Below, in pieces: positions 16,565 to 26,388 of a DNA stretch of 45,086 nucleotides. Position 1 is the stretch's first letter, and every line of letters begins with the position of its first letter. Origin of the DNA: Parcubacteria group bacterium GW2011_GWA2_48_9 (GTDB lineage Bacteria > Patescibacteriota > Patescibacteriia > UBA10025). Below the pieces are notes generated by a model that did no database searches, was not told the DNA's origin, and worked only from the letters and a program-made list of their open reading frames with translations. The stretch is taken from positions 1 through 45,086 of the forward strand of contig LCPQ01000011.1 in the NCBI GenBank assembly GCA_001003705.1. The letters are read 5' to 3'. Both the position numbers and the translations under genes were made by a program.

Positions 16565-17557
16565 ATGTACACAAAAAAATCAATTATACGTGAGTTTAAA
16601 AAAAAATATAAAACAGCATTGGTAACGGGAGGCGCAGGATTTATCGGCAGCCACATATGTGAGGAACTCGTCAATAATGGCATTACTACTATTTCCCTGG
16701 ATAATTATATTGCGGGAAAGCGAAATAATATTGAACACTTATATCGAAGTCCACACTTCAAAGAGGTAATTTGTGATATCCGAGATAAGGAGGAACTTAT
16801 AAAAAAATTAAATGGAGTTGACATTATATTCCATCAGGCAGCATCAAAGAAAACTGTTAGCATGGCTAATCCTCAAAAAGATTTGGATATTAACGCAGAG
16901 GGAACTCTCAACCTACTTGAATTAGCAAACCAATTTAAAGTCAAAAAATTTGTCCATGCTTCTACCGGTTCGGTATACGGAGAGCCAGTATTTTCCCCGC
17001 AAGATGAGAGTCATCCGCTTAATCCAGTGTCATTCTATGGCGTTTCAAAGCTAGCTGGTGAAAAGTATGTGTCCTTTTTTAATAAGGTTCATCATGTAAA
17101 CACAACCATTCTAAGGTATTACCATGTTTACGGACCTCGCCAGGAGTATAATAACTTTGGCGGCGTTGTAGCAATTTTTATCAGAAATCTTCTTAATGGT
17201 GAACGCCCAATAATATATGGCACAGGGGAACAACAGCGGTCGTTTACCTATGTCAAGGATGTTGTGCTTGCTAATCTACTTGTTGCCGTAAACCCAAAAG
17301 CACGAGGTGAAACATACAACTGTGCATCTGGTATTAAGATTAGCATTCAACAACTAAATGATTTAGTGATAGACGCCTTTGGAAAAAAAGGTAAGGTTAA
17401 GCCAATATATAAGGATTGGGTTTATGGCGATATAAAGAAATTTGACATCAATAATAGCAAAATTGTAAGTATCGGCGCAACTTTTACAACTGATTTCAAA
17501 AAACAATTGTTAAAAACAATTAAAATTATGATAAAGTACATCAAAAATGGAGAATGA
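16565..17557 (+). CDS. NAD-dependent sugar epimerase/dehydratase (extended SDR)
   Basis: 330 residues; GGAGFIGSH is the NAD-binding motif (about 22-30), HASTGSVYGEP and FYGVSKLAGE supply the catalytic Ser/Tyr-xxx-Lys. FGGVVAIFIRNLLNGERP and QQRSFTYVKDVV are typical of UDP-glucose and UDP-GlcNAc 4-epimerases (GalE/WbpP/Gne group). The exact substrate cannot be fixed. It overlaps the next gene by 11 bp. Confidence 0.85.
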   Translation: MYTKKSIIREFKKKYKTALVTGGAGFIGSHICEELVNNGITTISLDNYIAGKRNNIEHLYRSPHFKEVICDIRDKEELIKKLNGVDIIFHQAASKKTVSMANPQKDLDINAEGTLNLLELANQFKVKKFVHASTGSVYGEPVFSPQDESHPLNPVSFYGVSKLAGEKYVSFFNKVHHVNTTILRYYHVYGPRQEYNNFGGVVAIFIRNLLNGERPIIYGTGEQQRSFTYVKDVVLANLLVAVNPKARGETYNCASGIKISIQQLNDLVIDAFGKKGKVKPIYKDWVYGDIKKFDINNSKIVSIGATFTTDFKKQLLKTIKIMIKYIKNGE

Positions 17558-18623
17558 TCCGGCCGAAATTCTTAAAAAGAAGCGTATCTTTGTAAGTACT
17601 AAATCGGCGGGGGCACCTGGGATATATGCCTTTACTCGGGTTCTTCGCAGACAAGGAATACAAATTGACTTCTGGAATCTATCAGCAAACAAATATAACT
17701 TTAATTTTGACTTAACCCTTCCAAGAACTAAATTAAAAATTGTTAACCTGATAATACGGTTGATGTATTTTTTTTATTGCATACTTCATTACGACATTTT
17801 TCATTTTTACTCCATGTCATGTTTTTTCAATAGTAAATTCGAATTACTGCTTCTTAATAAATGTAACAAATATGTAATTAATACCTTTGCCGGCTCGGAA
17901 GCATTTGATATTCAGCGTTCCGTACTTGAGGATAAACAGCTGAGTGCTTACTACGAGTATGCACGAAGTAAACCGCAGTCCTACTTTGTGAACCACAAAA
18001 AAAATGTTGAGTTCACTATTAAGCATTCAAAAGAAATTGCTATTAACGGCCCCTGGCTCATTGACTCAATCAGTAGATTTGATGCGATCATCCCCTATTC
18101 ACGACCTATTCCTGAATCTAAAACGGTCGCAAGTAACAAAAGTAGGGAAAATTTCATAATTTTGCACGCTCCAACGAATCAAGGGATCAAGGGTACAAAA
18201 TACATTGTAAATACTATAAAACATCTTAAAGCACAGGGCCTCAAAATAGAATTACTTCTTCCTGATCAGATATCTCATGAAGCGCTGCTTGCGCTTATTC
18301 AAGAAGCTGACATTGTAATTGATCAAATACTTATGGGCTGGTACGGTGGATTTGCCGTAGAGGTAATGGCGCGGGGTAAGCCCGTGATAGCCTATCTTAA
18401 AACGTCCTATCGTCAAGCTGTTGATTTTGGTAACACAATCCCAATCATTAACGCAAGTGTTAGAACGCTTGGAGACGTATTGACGCACTTTTACTATCAT
18501 CAAGATGAATTACATGAATTATCAGAACCTGGCCGTGAATTCGTAAAAAAGATTCACGCACCTGAAGTTATTGCAGCACAGTACGCCAAGTTGTATGAGA
18601 AAGCATTAATATATGGAAAATAA
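17547..18623 (+). CDS. Glycosyltransferase, GT-B fold (GT4-like)
   Basis: 358 residues. The N-terminal half is divergent, starting with STKSAGAPGIYAFTRVL. The C-terminal half shows FIILHAPTNQGIKGT and GGFAVEVMARGKPVIAYL, the GT4 pattern with the donor-binding acidic residue, and ends in a typical amphipathic helix. Donor and acceptor are unknown. Overlaps the upstream epimerase by 11 bp and a possible short ORF by 11 bp. Confidence 0.8.
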   Translation: MENDPAEILKKKRIFVSTKSAGAPGIYAFTRVLRRQGIQIDFWNLSANKYNFNFDLTLPRTKLKIVNLIIRLMYFFYCILHYDIFHFYSMSCFFNSKFELLLLNKCNKYVINTFAGSEAFDIQRSVLEDKQLSAYYEYARSKPQSYFVNHKKNVEFTIKHSKEIAINGPWLIDSISRFDAIIPYSRPIPESKTVASNKSRENFIILHAPTNQGIKGTKYIVNTIKHLKAQGLKIELLLPDQISHEALLALIQEADIVIDQILMGWYGGFAVEVMARGKPVIAYLKTSYRQAVDFGNTIPIINASVRTLGDVLTHFYYHQDELHELSEPGREFVKKIHAPEVIAAQYAKLYEKALIYGK

Positions 18624-18756
18624 ATATATATTAAACCTCATGACTGTAATTGCAAAGATATCACACTGGGAATATGTCGCGTGCTGTTTAGAAACAAAAT
18701 ATGAGAAATTACTAAATTTCCGTAAAGAAGCCCACCTAACGCACAATTACAAATGA
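18613..18756 (+). CDS. Possible 47-codon ORF or gene remnant
   Basis: An ORF begins at ATG 18613 inside the last codons of the glycosyltransferase, with the same 11-bp overlap geometry as the junction at 17547, and runs to TGA at 18756. It starts MENKYILNLMTVIAKISHWE and is basic and Cys-containing (ACCLE). I see no family. It fills most of the 161-bp gap before the next glycosyltransferase, so it could be a small protein or the beginning of a deleted gene. Confidence 0.35.
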   Translation: MENKYILNLMTVIAKISHWEYVACCLETKYEKLLNFRKEAHLTHNYK

Positions 18757-18784
18757 ATTCTTTAGAGACTCGTCAATCTAAATT

Positions 18785-19972
18785 ATGAAGTTCTCGCCTA
18801 GTAGGCAAAAAAAAAGAGTATGCATGGCAGTTATGAACGACCTATCCTTCGATCCAAGGGTAACGAAGGAGGCAGTAACGTTACTCTCGGCGGGGTATGA
18901 TCTTACGATAGTAGCACTTGAGGGGGGAAATCTCACTCCTGAACAGTTAATAATGGCGACTATAATACGAGTAAAACAGGAGAAAACTAAAATACATACA
19001 CTCCTTTTCAGTAAAAAGTTACTACACATTGGCAATCAAACTCAACAAGCCATGTATACTGAATTGGTCAAGGTTCACGCAGATATATATCACGCACACG
19101 ACTTAAACACACTTCTCCCAATCATTCGGGCGGCTCGACTGAACAACTCGAAAGTAGTTTATGATAGTCACGAATTATTTACTGAGACTATCAACAGTAC
19201 TAACAATGGCCTTCTTGGCTCGGGATACTCGTTGTTACTTAAATGGTACTTTAGAACAATAGAAAAAAAATTCATTGGTGACACTGACGTAGTCATTACA
19301 GTGAACGATGCAATCGCCGATGAACTACAAAAAAGATACAGTATTACCAGACCATCCGTTATTATGAATTGTCCCGAACTTCATGACATCAAAAAAAAGG
19401 ACCTTAAGGTAAAGTTTGGTCTCCCTAATAATGCAAAGATTATTATATACCAGGGGGGAGTCGATAAATTTCGTAAACTGGACAGTCTGATTCGGGCATT
19501 GTTGTTGCTGCCAGAGGAATACTTTCTTGTCATGTTTTGTATCGGAGACCTTTCCTCACTCAACAAGATTGTCTCAATCTTACCAACGAGGAAAAGAGTT
19601 ATACTTACGGGCCCAATCGAACCACAGGATCTTGCTGGCTACACCCAGTCTGCTCATATAGGGGTTATTCCATTCTCAGGGTTAAACTTAAATAAAAAAC
19701 TTGCCCTGCCGAATAAACTCTTTGAATATATGATGGCCGGAATCCCTGTTGCTGCTTCCGACCTCCCTGTTATGCGTAGCGTAATACGTCAAAGCAACGT
19801 AGGTGACGTCTTCCCAGATCTTTCTGCCCATACTATAGCGAAGGTCATCCGCATGATTTGCGAGTCTCCGCGCTATCAGGAGATGAAAGAAAACTGTATT
19901 ACTGCCTCACGTTCTTTGTATAACTGGCAGAAAGAATCACTAAAGTTGCTCGCACTATACGAAAATCTATGA
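18785..19972 (+). CDS. Glycosyltransferase family 4
   Basis: 395 residues. CMAVMNDLSFDPRVTKEA near the N-terminus is typical of a GT4 subgroup, followed by YHAHDLNTLLP and KVVYDSHELFTE (acceptor side) and, in the donor half, IIYQGGVDKFRKLDSL and LPNKLFEYMMAGIPVAASD with the conserved acidic residue and K/E pair. A retaining sugar transfer onto the lipid-linked repeat unit is expected. Overlaps the next gene by 4 bp. Confidence 0.9.
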   Translation: MKFSPSRQKKRVCMAVMNDLSFDPRVTKEAVTLLSAGYDLTIVALEGGNLTPEQLIMATIIRVKQEKTKIHTLLFSKKLLHIGNQTQQAMYTELVKVHADIYHAHDLNTLLPIIRAARLNNSKVVYDSHELFTETINSTNNGLLGSGYSLLLKWYFRTIEKKFIGDTDVVITVNDAIADELQKRYSITRPSVIMNCPELHDIKKKDLKVKFGLPNNAKIIIYQGGVDKFRKLDSLIRALLLLPEEYFLVMFCIGDLSSLNKIVSILPTRKRVILTGPIEPQDLAGYTQSAHIGVIPFSGLNLNKKLALPNKLFEYMMAGIPVAASDLPVMRSVIRQSNVGDVFPDLSAHTIAKVIRMICESPRYQEMKENCITASRSLYNWQKESLKLLALYENL

Positions 19973-21039
19973 AAACAATTGTTTCAGTCATCGGCACACG
20001 CCCACAATTTATTAAAGTTGCGCCCATTGCGTACTCTTTACATAAAAGATACCACCACATTCTTATACATACGGGACAACATTACGATTACCAAATGTCA
20101 CGCACATTTTTTAAAGAGCTTGATATTCCTAAACCTGAAAAAAATCTCGGTATTGCCTCTACTTTACATGGAGAGCAGACTGGGCGAATGCTCATTAGAC
20201 TAGAGCAAGTATTGCTAAAAGAAAAACCAAACCTAGTAATAATTTACGGCGACACCAATTCAACCCTCGCTGGAGCATTAGCCGCTTCAAAACTACATAT
20301 TCCGGTCGCACATATCGAGGCTGGAATGCGAAGTTACAATAAAATGATGCCTGAGGAACAAAATAGAATCATTGCAGATCATCTTTCTGATATTTGTTTT
20401 TGTTCATCGTCAATAAGCGCCAATAACCTTCGCAAGGAAAATATCAAAAGAAATATTTATATAGTCGGAGATGTTATGCTCGACACTTTACGGTATGCAG
20501 TAAAAAAGACTCGCAATGATGCAGCTTTTCTCAAAAGTCATAAACTAGCCTTAAGGGGATACATACTCGTGACGGTTCATAGGGCTGGCAACGTCGATCA
20601 CAAAGAACGACTCGCATCAATAGTTAATGCTCTGAATCAATGCAACAAAAAGGTTGTCTTTCCCGTACATCCTCGCACAAGAAACAACTTAAAGAAATTC
20701 AAGCTTTTGCCCAGACTTCATAAACGCAATATCTTGCTACTCGAACCAGTAAGCTATATGAATATGCTTAAGCTAGAAAAATCTGCTGAGATGATACTCA
20801 CTGACTCGGGCGGCGTTCAAAAAGAAGCGTATTTCCTAAAAACTCCCTGTGTAACATTGCGGGAAGAAACGGAGTGGGTTGAGACAGTAAAAAATGGGTG
20901 GAATACTTTAGTAGGCACAAACACAAAAACAATAGTTAAAATTATCAGTGGGTTAAAAAAACCTTCACACTATTTACCTCTTTATGGAAACGGTAAGGCA
21001 AGCGCAAAAATAACGAACGTAATCAATAGATTCCTCTAA
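19969..21039 (+). CDS. wbpI: UDP-N-acetylglucosamine-type 2-epimerase (non-hydrolysing, WecB/WbpI family)
   Basis: 356 residues with the full 2-epimerase signature: GTRPQFIKVAP, HTGQHYD, YGDTNSTLAGA, HIEAGMRSYN, MPEEQNR, VHPRTRN and LTDSGGVQKE. The AGMRSYNKMMPEEQNR segment resembles WbpI/FnlC-type enzymes, which act on modified UDP-GlcNAc, more than classical WecB with its WPEE motif. Given WlbA/B/C and a UDP-GlcNAc dehydrogenase in the same window, conversion of UDP-GlcNAc3NAcA to UDP-ManNAc3NAcA is likely; simple UDP-GlcNAc to UDP-ManNAc remains possible. It ends the plus-strand block, 22 bp from a converging gene. Confidence 0.85.
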   Translation: MKTIVSVIGTRPQFIKVAPIAYSLHKRYHHILIHTGQHYDYQMSRTFFKELDIPKPEKNLGIASTLHGEQTGRMLIRLEQVLLKEKPNLVIIYGDTNSTLAGALAASKLHIPVAHIEAGMRSYNKMMPEEQNRIIADHLSDICFCSSSISANNLRKENIKRNIYIVGDVMLDTLRYAVKKTRNDAAFLKSHKLALRGYILVTVHRAGNVDHKERLASIVNALNQCNKKVVFPVHPRTRNNLKKFKLLPRLHKRNILLLEPVSYMNMLKLEKSAEMILTDSGGVQKEAYFLKTPCVTLREETEWVETVKNGWNTLVGTNTKTIVKIISGLKKPSHYLPLYGNGKASAKITNVINRFL

Positions 21040-21061
21040 TGCTCAAGGCCTTCGAGGTGAC

Positions 21062-22255
21062 TTACTGCTGATCGAGTGTTTTTCTGTATATTTTCAACTC
21101 AGTGTCAACTCTTGTGTCCCAGGAAAAATTTGATGTGACGAAGTTTCTTGCATTATGACCCATTTTCTCACGCTCACTTCGATGTTGGGCCAAATAGAGT
21201 AACTTCTTTGAAAAGCCACTAGTGTCTTTATCTCCGACCAAAATACCCGTGACACCGTCTATTACCACCGTTGAGGTCCCTCCGACATCAGAGACGATGA
21301 CTGGTAAAGAACACGACATTGCCTCGAGAAGCGCATTTCCAAGATTGCTATAGGTCGCCATAGAGACCCAGACGTCGCTTATACCTAGAAGATTTCGAAC
21401 CTCTCCATGTTCAAGACTATGAGTAAAAACGAAGTTCTTCTTGAAGCGTGATTGATCTATTAGTTCATTAATTACTTTCCATTCTTCAAATTCTCCATCA
21501 CACGGGTCATTACATATAACGAAGTTTGAGTGATCAGTATACGATTCTAGAAATTTAATATAACCACTTACTGCGTAACGTATACCCTTTATGGAGTTGA
21601 CTTTTGATGTGCTAATTACTATTAATGAAGGATCGGAAATTTCATACTTTGCCCTTAAAAATTCCTGACTCCCCGGAAAATGCTTCTGGAAATAGGATGT
21701 GTCAATACCATGACGAATAAATGAAAATGCATCTTTCTTCACTTTTATCTTATTAAGAAAAAATGAATTGCCACCGGTGCCATCATCTACACATACTAGG
21801 TAATCAAATGGGAGTAATCTGAAAAAGATCACTTCGAGTGAACGCGAAAGTCGTCCAAGAACTTTCTGGAATACACCATGAGAAAAATAAATAAATCGAC
21901 TCTTGAAAATGATCCGCGAAGACAAGTAGCCGATGATTCCAGACCAATAATCGTGTCCAATAACAATATCAAAATTACCCCCCTGGCGATTTATTTTTAC
22001 GCATTCCACCAGGCCAGAAAAAATAAAAAAAAGTAAGCGGATCCTCGTATTGTATAAGGATTGAAAAATCGTTGGTGCCCTCCAGATGAATATTCCATCT
22101 CTTACTTCATGCCGCGGTAGGGACTTTTGGGGCATGAGCGTAAGGACATGTACTTCATGACCATTTAATACTATACGGCGGGACGAATTGTATATATGGT
22201 TCTCCTGCCCACCAACCAGTGGATAAAAATTTCTAGTTATTCTAAGTATCTTCAT
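21062..22255 (-). CDS. Glycosyltransferase family 4
   Basis: 397 residues. RNFYPLVGGQENHIY at the N-terminus is the glycine-rich GT4 start; DIVIGHDYWSG and YFSHGVFQ follow. The donor-binding part shows STSKVNSIKGI and NLGNALLEAMSCSLPVIVSD, where the E-x7-like acidic motif lies. It is the last gene of the minus-strand block and overlaps the upstream membrane protein by 14 bp. Confidence 0.9.
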   Translation of the reverse strand: MKILRITRNFYPLVGGQENHIYNSSRRIVLNGHEVHVLTLMPQKSLPRHEVRDGIFIWRAPTIFQSLYNTRIRLLFFIFSGLVECVKINRQGGNFDIVIGHDYWSGIIGYLSSRIIFKSRFIYFSHGVFQKVLGRLSRSLEVIFFRLLPFDYLVCVDDGTGGNSFFLNKIKVKKDAFSFIRHGIDTSYFQKHFPGSQEFLRAKYEISDPSLIVISTSKVNSIKGIRYAVSGYIKFLESYTDHSNFVICNDPCDGEFEEWKVINELIDQSRFKKNFVFTHSLEHGEVRNLLGISDVWVSMATYSNLGNALLEAMSCSLPVIVSDVGGTSTVVIDGVTGILVGDKDTSGFSKKLLYLAQHRSEREKMGHNARNFVTSNFSWDTRVDTELKIYRKTLDQQ

Positions 22256-23822
22256 CTAGAAGTGTGCGTAGCTTAAAAATGCTCACATCAGCGGAGTGAT
22301 ATACTGATTCGAAACTCTGAGAGGCAAAGAACAACTCTTCGGATTGTTGTAATAACTTCTCACCTTCTAGGGAAGGCTTTTGGAGTACAATAAATCTAAT
22401 ACCATTATTCTTGAGATACTCAATAGTGGCCTCATCATCAGGGTTAAAAAAAATCAAAGAAGCGTCTTGTGTAGAAGCAAAAGAATAATTCTTAATATTT
22501 CTGTCAGAAATTATTCTATCATGCGATGTTTGTGAAACCCTACTTGTATTCGATATAACCGTTTCGTCCTTTAATGTCAATGAACGCAGGATGTTAAACG
22601 CCTCAATATGGCCTTCTTCAACATAATTCGAACGGTTTGCCAAATCCACGTTCATACGAACCCCAGCACTAACTATGAGTACGGTGAGAAACGAAGATAC
22701 CAAGATCAATGTTGCTGGCGATCTAACCAAATGAATAAAACGATGATAAAGAAAATCAACCAAAATTGCAGCAAATAATGCTAAAAAGGTACTACCTAAG
22801 AAAATCAGACGTTCATAATAGAAAGTAATTCCAAAATAATGAACATTCGGAAAAATTCCCAATAATATCACAGTCCAGAATAAGGGAAATATTTTATGAA
22901 TTTTATTTTGATACTGGCTCAATAAAAAAACAATCACACCAAGAATACCCATTATCAGTAGCAGTGGGCCAATATAATCCGGATAAAGACCAAATGTTAT
23001 AACTTTTTGAAATTTACTCTCACTTTCAACCCCAAAAAAAGAATTGAGCGTTTCAACAACAATCGGACTCAAATAGTTAATAAGAATAAAGAGAGTAATG
23101 GTGGCAAGAAAAAAAATTGATGCTGTGAGCGTTTTACTATTAAGTATGTGCTTAGCACCAACAAAGAAATACTCGCGGGCCTTCTTATGTGACGCAAAGA
23201 TTATTATTGCATACAAAGGAATGGAAAACAGTAAGATTGGAGCGGTAAGATATCTATGTGTAAAAAAAAGGGAGCCAATCGTTATTACGAGTAGGGTGAA
23301 ATATGAAACTTTTTTGACAGATACGTGCCACTGGTAGAGAAAATAAAAAAATAGATTCAACAAAGAAAACGCCAATAGGTTAGATACAGATGAGCCGTTA
23401 AATAACCTAAAATACCCATAATTAATGGCGATGAAAGCAATTGATATTACGCCAATAGTACGACTAAAAACACTTCCAACGAGGTACGTAGTCAGGCATA
23501 GAAAAACTATTAGAAATAGTTGAAAAAGAGAAAAAAGTGGAAAGACAATATTTAGTCCAGTAAATTGCTTCAGAACCACAATAAGAATGTCAATTTCAAA
23601 TGTTACATATGCTTTCAGATGATTATAGAGTGCTTGTTTGGGAGCCGGAATTTTTTCATTATCAAGAATCCAGTTGGCGTCGTTAATATAGGTTTCCGAA
23701 TCTACGCCCGGTGGAATTGGTTTTTTTAAAGAGTAAGAAAATATACCTGATACGATAGCAACTAAAATAACCACGAGCACCAGTGTTATTGTCCGTTCCC
23801 TAGTTTCTTTCAAAAAAAACAT
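22242..23822 (-). CDS. Polytopic membrane protein, GT-C or Wzy-like candidate
   Basis: 526 residues with about 11-12 membrane segments and a soluble C-terminal part from about 410. The first external loop holds PPGVDSETYINDANWIL, with acidic residues where GT-C enzymes have their catalytic pair. The size and topology also suit an O-antigen-type polymerase. With no polymerase otherwise visible beside wzx, this protein and the 8181-9863 product are the two candidates. AT-rich like its neighbours. Confidence 0.65.
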   Translation of the reverse strand: MFFLKETRERTITLVLVVILVAIVSGIFSYSLKKPIPPGVDSETYINDANWILDNEKIPAPKQALYNHLKAYVTFEIDILIVVLKQFTGLNIVFPLFSLFQLFLIVFLCLTTYLVGSVFSRTIGVISIAFIAINYGYFRLFNGSSVSNLLAFSLLNLFFYFLYQWHVSVKKVSYFTLLVITIGSLFFTHRYLTAPILLFSIPLYAIIIFASHKKAREYFFVGAKHILNSKTLTASIFFLATITLFILINYLSPIVVETLNSFFGVESESKFQKVITFGLYPDYIGPLLLIMGILGVIVFLLSQYQNKIHKIFPLFWTVILLGIFPNVHYFGITFYYERLIFLGSTFLALFAAILVDFLYHRFIHLVRSPATLILVSSFLTVLIVSAGVRMNVDLANRSNYVEEGHIEAFNILRSLTLKDETVISNTSRVSQTSHDRIISDRNIKNYSFASTQDASLIFFNPDDEATIEYLKNNGIRFIVLQKPSLEGEKLLQQSEELFFASQSFESVYHSADVSIFKLRTLLDEDT

Positions 23823-23830
23823 ACTTAGTC

Positions 23831-24970
23831 TTATGTAACGCTCTCTCGATACATTGATTCAAGCGCAGTAACAATGGTTGACCACTGATATTCCTTTACA
23901 ACAGTTGCTCGACCATTCCTACCCATTGTAACACCAAGCTGAGGATCATCAATAAGTGTCGTCAATTTAACCACCAGCTCGCTCACATCACCTTTTGGGA
24001 ACAGAAGTCCATTCACCCCATCTTCTATGAGTACTCGAACTCCGGGCAATAGCGATGCAATAACGGGCTTGCAGCAAACCATCGCTTCTAGCAACACAAT
24101 CCCGAATGATTCAGTATCAGTTGAGGGAAGTACTAGAGCATCTGCTGATTTCAAGATGGCAATAGCGTCGGAATTTGATCTCTTTCCAAAGAAAACAACA
24201 TTTTCCGATACGCCAAGTTTTTTTGCTAAATCCTTGTGAACATCTTCTAAATCTCCACCCCCAACGATCAGTAGGTGTGCCTTTAGCCGTAAACTTTGCA
24301 ATGCATGGATCAAGAGATGTACACCCTTAAAATAATGAGCGTCATCCAAACCTCCAATGAAAATTAGTAAAAAAGAATTATCGCTGATATGGAATTTCTT
24401 TCGAAGCATAGGAAATTCCTCCACCGAATCGATGTAGTCAACATCCACTCCGTTTGGGATATATGCAACTTTGTCTGATTGATTGAAGATATTAGATATC
24501 TCAGAATGAATAAAATGGTCTTTCGACAACACCTGGATTCTGGAAGCGTTTGAAATAACAACTCTCCGAAATAGGAAATTATATATCCTGAATACTAATC
24601 TTTTAAACGCGCTTGCCCCTTTTACATCCTGATGATACGTAACTACGTAAGGAATCTTATATAAACGTGAGGCTAAATATACAAAAATATCTCCACCGAA
24701 GAAAGGGTAATGCAGGTGTATAATATCAAAATCTTTCAAAGAGATTGTAAGAATTGGAAGAAAACTCGCATTTCCAAACGAGAAAAGGGCCCTCAAAACA
24801 CGTAATTTAAAAGGTCCATCTGCTCTTTTTATTTGTTTACGTGAGTTCTCTGGTATAAAGACGGTGATGTCGTGGCCCCGTAAAGCTAGTAACTTTGAGA
24901 TGTTATAACATACATTTCCAATTCCTCCCTCATAGGGTGGAAATGTTGACGTAACCTGTGCAATTTTCAT
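23831..24970 (-). CDS. Glycosyltransferase family 4
   Basis: 379 residues. QVTSTFPPYEGGIGNVCYN opens the protein as in many GT4 enzymes; HLHYPFFGG and YVVTYHQDVKG belong to the N-terminal domain. LIFIGGLDDAHYFKGV and SFGIVLLEAMVCCKPVIAS make the donor site. It is 8 bp downstream from the membrane protein start on the same strand, in a row of glycan genes. Confidence 0.92.
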   Translation of the reverse strand: MKIAQVTSTFPPYEGGIGNVCYNISKLLALRGHDITVFIPENSRKQIKRADGPFKLRVLRALFSFGNASFLPILTISLKDFDIIHLHYPFFGGDIFVYLASRLYKIPYVVTYHQDVKGASAFKRLVFRIYNFLFRRVVISNASRIQVLSKDHFIHSEISNIFNQSDKVAYIPNGVDVDYIDSVEEFPMLRKKFHISDNSFLLIFIGGLDDAHYFKGVHLLIHALQSLRLKAHLLIVGGGDLEDVHKDLAKKLGVSENVVFFGKRSNSDAIAILKSADALVLPSTDTESFGIVLLEAMVCCKPVIASLLPGVRVLIEDGVNGLLFPKGDVSELVVKLTTLIDDPQLGVTMGRNGRATVVKEYQWSTIVTALESMYRESVT

Positions 24971-25010
24971 AAGTAAAACTTGAGAGAGTTAGGCTATTGT
25001 TTCCTATACT

Positions 25011-26036
25011 CTAATATTCTTTAAGGGCAATCTCACGTGCTGATATCCTATATTTTCTAAACCAGGAGGATATTTCCCGATTTGACACCCTTTTGGTGAT
25101 TTTACCCCTTTTCCGTAACACTGCTGGGATTCCACTGATCCCACTGAGCCACGCTTTTAACAGAATGAGACCTAGCATATAACTTGAGTATTGCTGACTA
25201 AATTTCTTTGCGGCACCCCTGCCAATAATTAATCCGTATAGCTGGAATAGATAACGTTTAAAACTATAGAATGGCGAAATTAGAATTACTTTCCATGGGC
25301 AGAGTTTAAATACAAACCACAATCTATTTCTCTCAACATAGAAGGCTTTTTCCGGACTATAGGTGCCGAATGACTTTGAGAACATATGATATACTCGAGC
25401 ACTCGGTACATAGATACACTTCCAGCCAGCTAATCGACCACGAAAACCAAGGTCGCTATCTTCGACAAAAAATTTGAAATCTTCATCAAAGAGACCAATT
25501 TCGTCAAGCATCTGTTTTTTATACATTCCCGCACACCCACTTGGAAAGCACACTTCTTCAACTGCATCGTACTGTCCCGCGTCCCTTTCCAATCTTCCAC
25601 GCCCCCTGCTCAGACCATCAGGATAGAGTAATAATCCTGTATTATCAATAGTACCTCGTTCAAAAAAATTAAGGATTTTAACCGCCCACATTCCTACATC
25701 ATTAGGAGTAGACTTAGCGGCTTGAGTGAGTTCGTGAATAAAGTTCTCATCGAGCTCAGTGTCATTATTTAGTACTAATATATACTTGCCGCTTGCATTA
25801 CGAATGCCTACGTTATTACCAGCGGCGTACGTGTTGATACGGTTATGAAGTATTTTAGCTTCAGGATAGCTCTTCTGTATCAATACGATTGAGTTATCAG
25901 TAGATCCATTATCTACTACAATGAGTTCAAAGGAGTTACTAGATTGACGATGTAGTGAAGATAACAGTGTAGAAAGATATTTTGCACCATTGTAATTGAG
26001 AACAATAACAGATACCATTGGCTGCTCATCAGACAT
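25011..26036 (-). CDS. Glycosyltransferase family 2, rhamnosyltransferase-like
   Basis: 341 residues. VIVLNYNGAKYL, VVDNGSTDNS and LNNDTEL (the DxD-type metal site) are the GT2 landmarks; GLFDEDFKFFVEDSDLGFR is the acceptor-side motif with the catalytic-type ED. This overall pattern is that of WbbL-like rhamnosyltransferases, so dTDP-rhamnose from the rml operon is a plausible donor (inferred). The basic C-terminal part has a weakly hydrophobic stretch, perhaps membrane-associated. Confidence 0.88.
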   Translation of the reverse strand: MSDEQPMVSVIVLNYNGAKYLSTLLSSLHRQSSNSFELIVVDNGSTDNSIVLIQKSYPEAKILHNRINTYAAGNNVGIRNASGKYILVLNNDTELDENFIHELTQAAKSTPNDVGMWAVKILNFFERGTIDNTGLLLYPDGLSRGRGRLERDAGQYDAVEEVCFPSGCAGMYKKQMLDEIGLFDEDFKFFVEDSDLGFRGRLAGWKCIYVPSARVYHMFSKSFGTYSPEKAFYVERNRLWFVFKLCPWKVILISPFYSFKRYLFQLYGLIIGRGAAKKFSQQYSSYMLGLILLKAWLSGISGIPAVLRKRGKITKRVSNREISSWFRKYRISAREIALKEY

Positions 26037-26043
26037 AGAGAAG

Positions 26044-26388
26044 CTACTTATCGTGCAAATTTTTTAAGCTATCATTTCGAACGGAATTTTCTAACTTCCG
26101 CTCTATCCTCTTAACAATCACATAATTTCTAAATGTCACGCCAAATAATACAACAACTCCCACAATGACAACAAGATCGAATGTTCGGGTGATGCTAAAC
26201 GCCTGAAGAATAAATTTAACACTTACTGGGAAAATGACTACAAAAATCAGACCCACCCATAGTGCCTCCCAGAGTGTAAATTCAACTTTGCTAAATTCCC
26301 CTCTCCGGTAATGTAAATAACTGAAATAAATCATCCAGAGAGCAAAAATAATTGCCACCATTTGCATTCCGATCATAGGAATTTCCAC
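26044..26388 (-). CDS. DUF2304 small membrane protein
   Basis: 114 residues with three membrane segments (about 5-24, 43-62, 70-90) and a basic helical tail. ALWMIYFSYLHYRRGEFSK and FTLWEALW are the DUF2304 hallmarks. In other genomes such proteins lie next to DPM1-like GT2 enzymes, as here, where it overlaps the GT2 by 16 bp. It may anchor or help the polyprenyl-phosphate sugar synthase. Confidence 0.82.
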   Translation of the reverse strand: MEIPMIGMQMVAIIFALWMIYFSYLHYRRGEFSKVEFTLWEALWVGLIFVVIFPVSVKFILQAFSITRTFDLVVIVGVVVLFGVTFRNYVIVKRIERKLENSVRNDSLKNLHDK

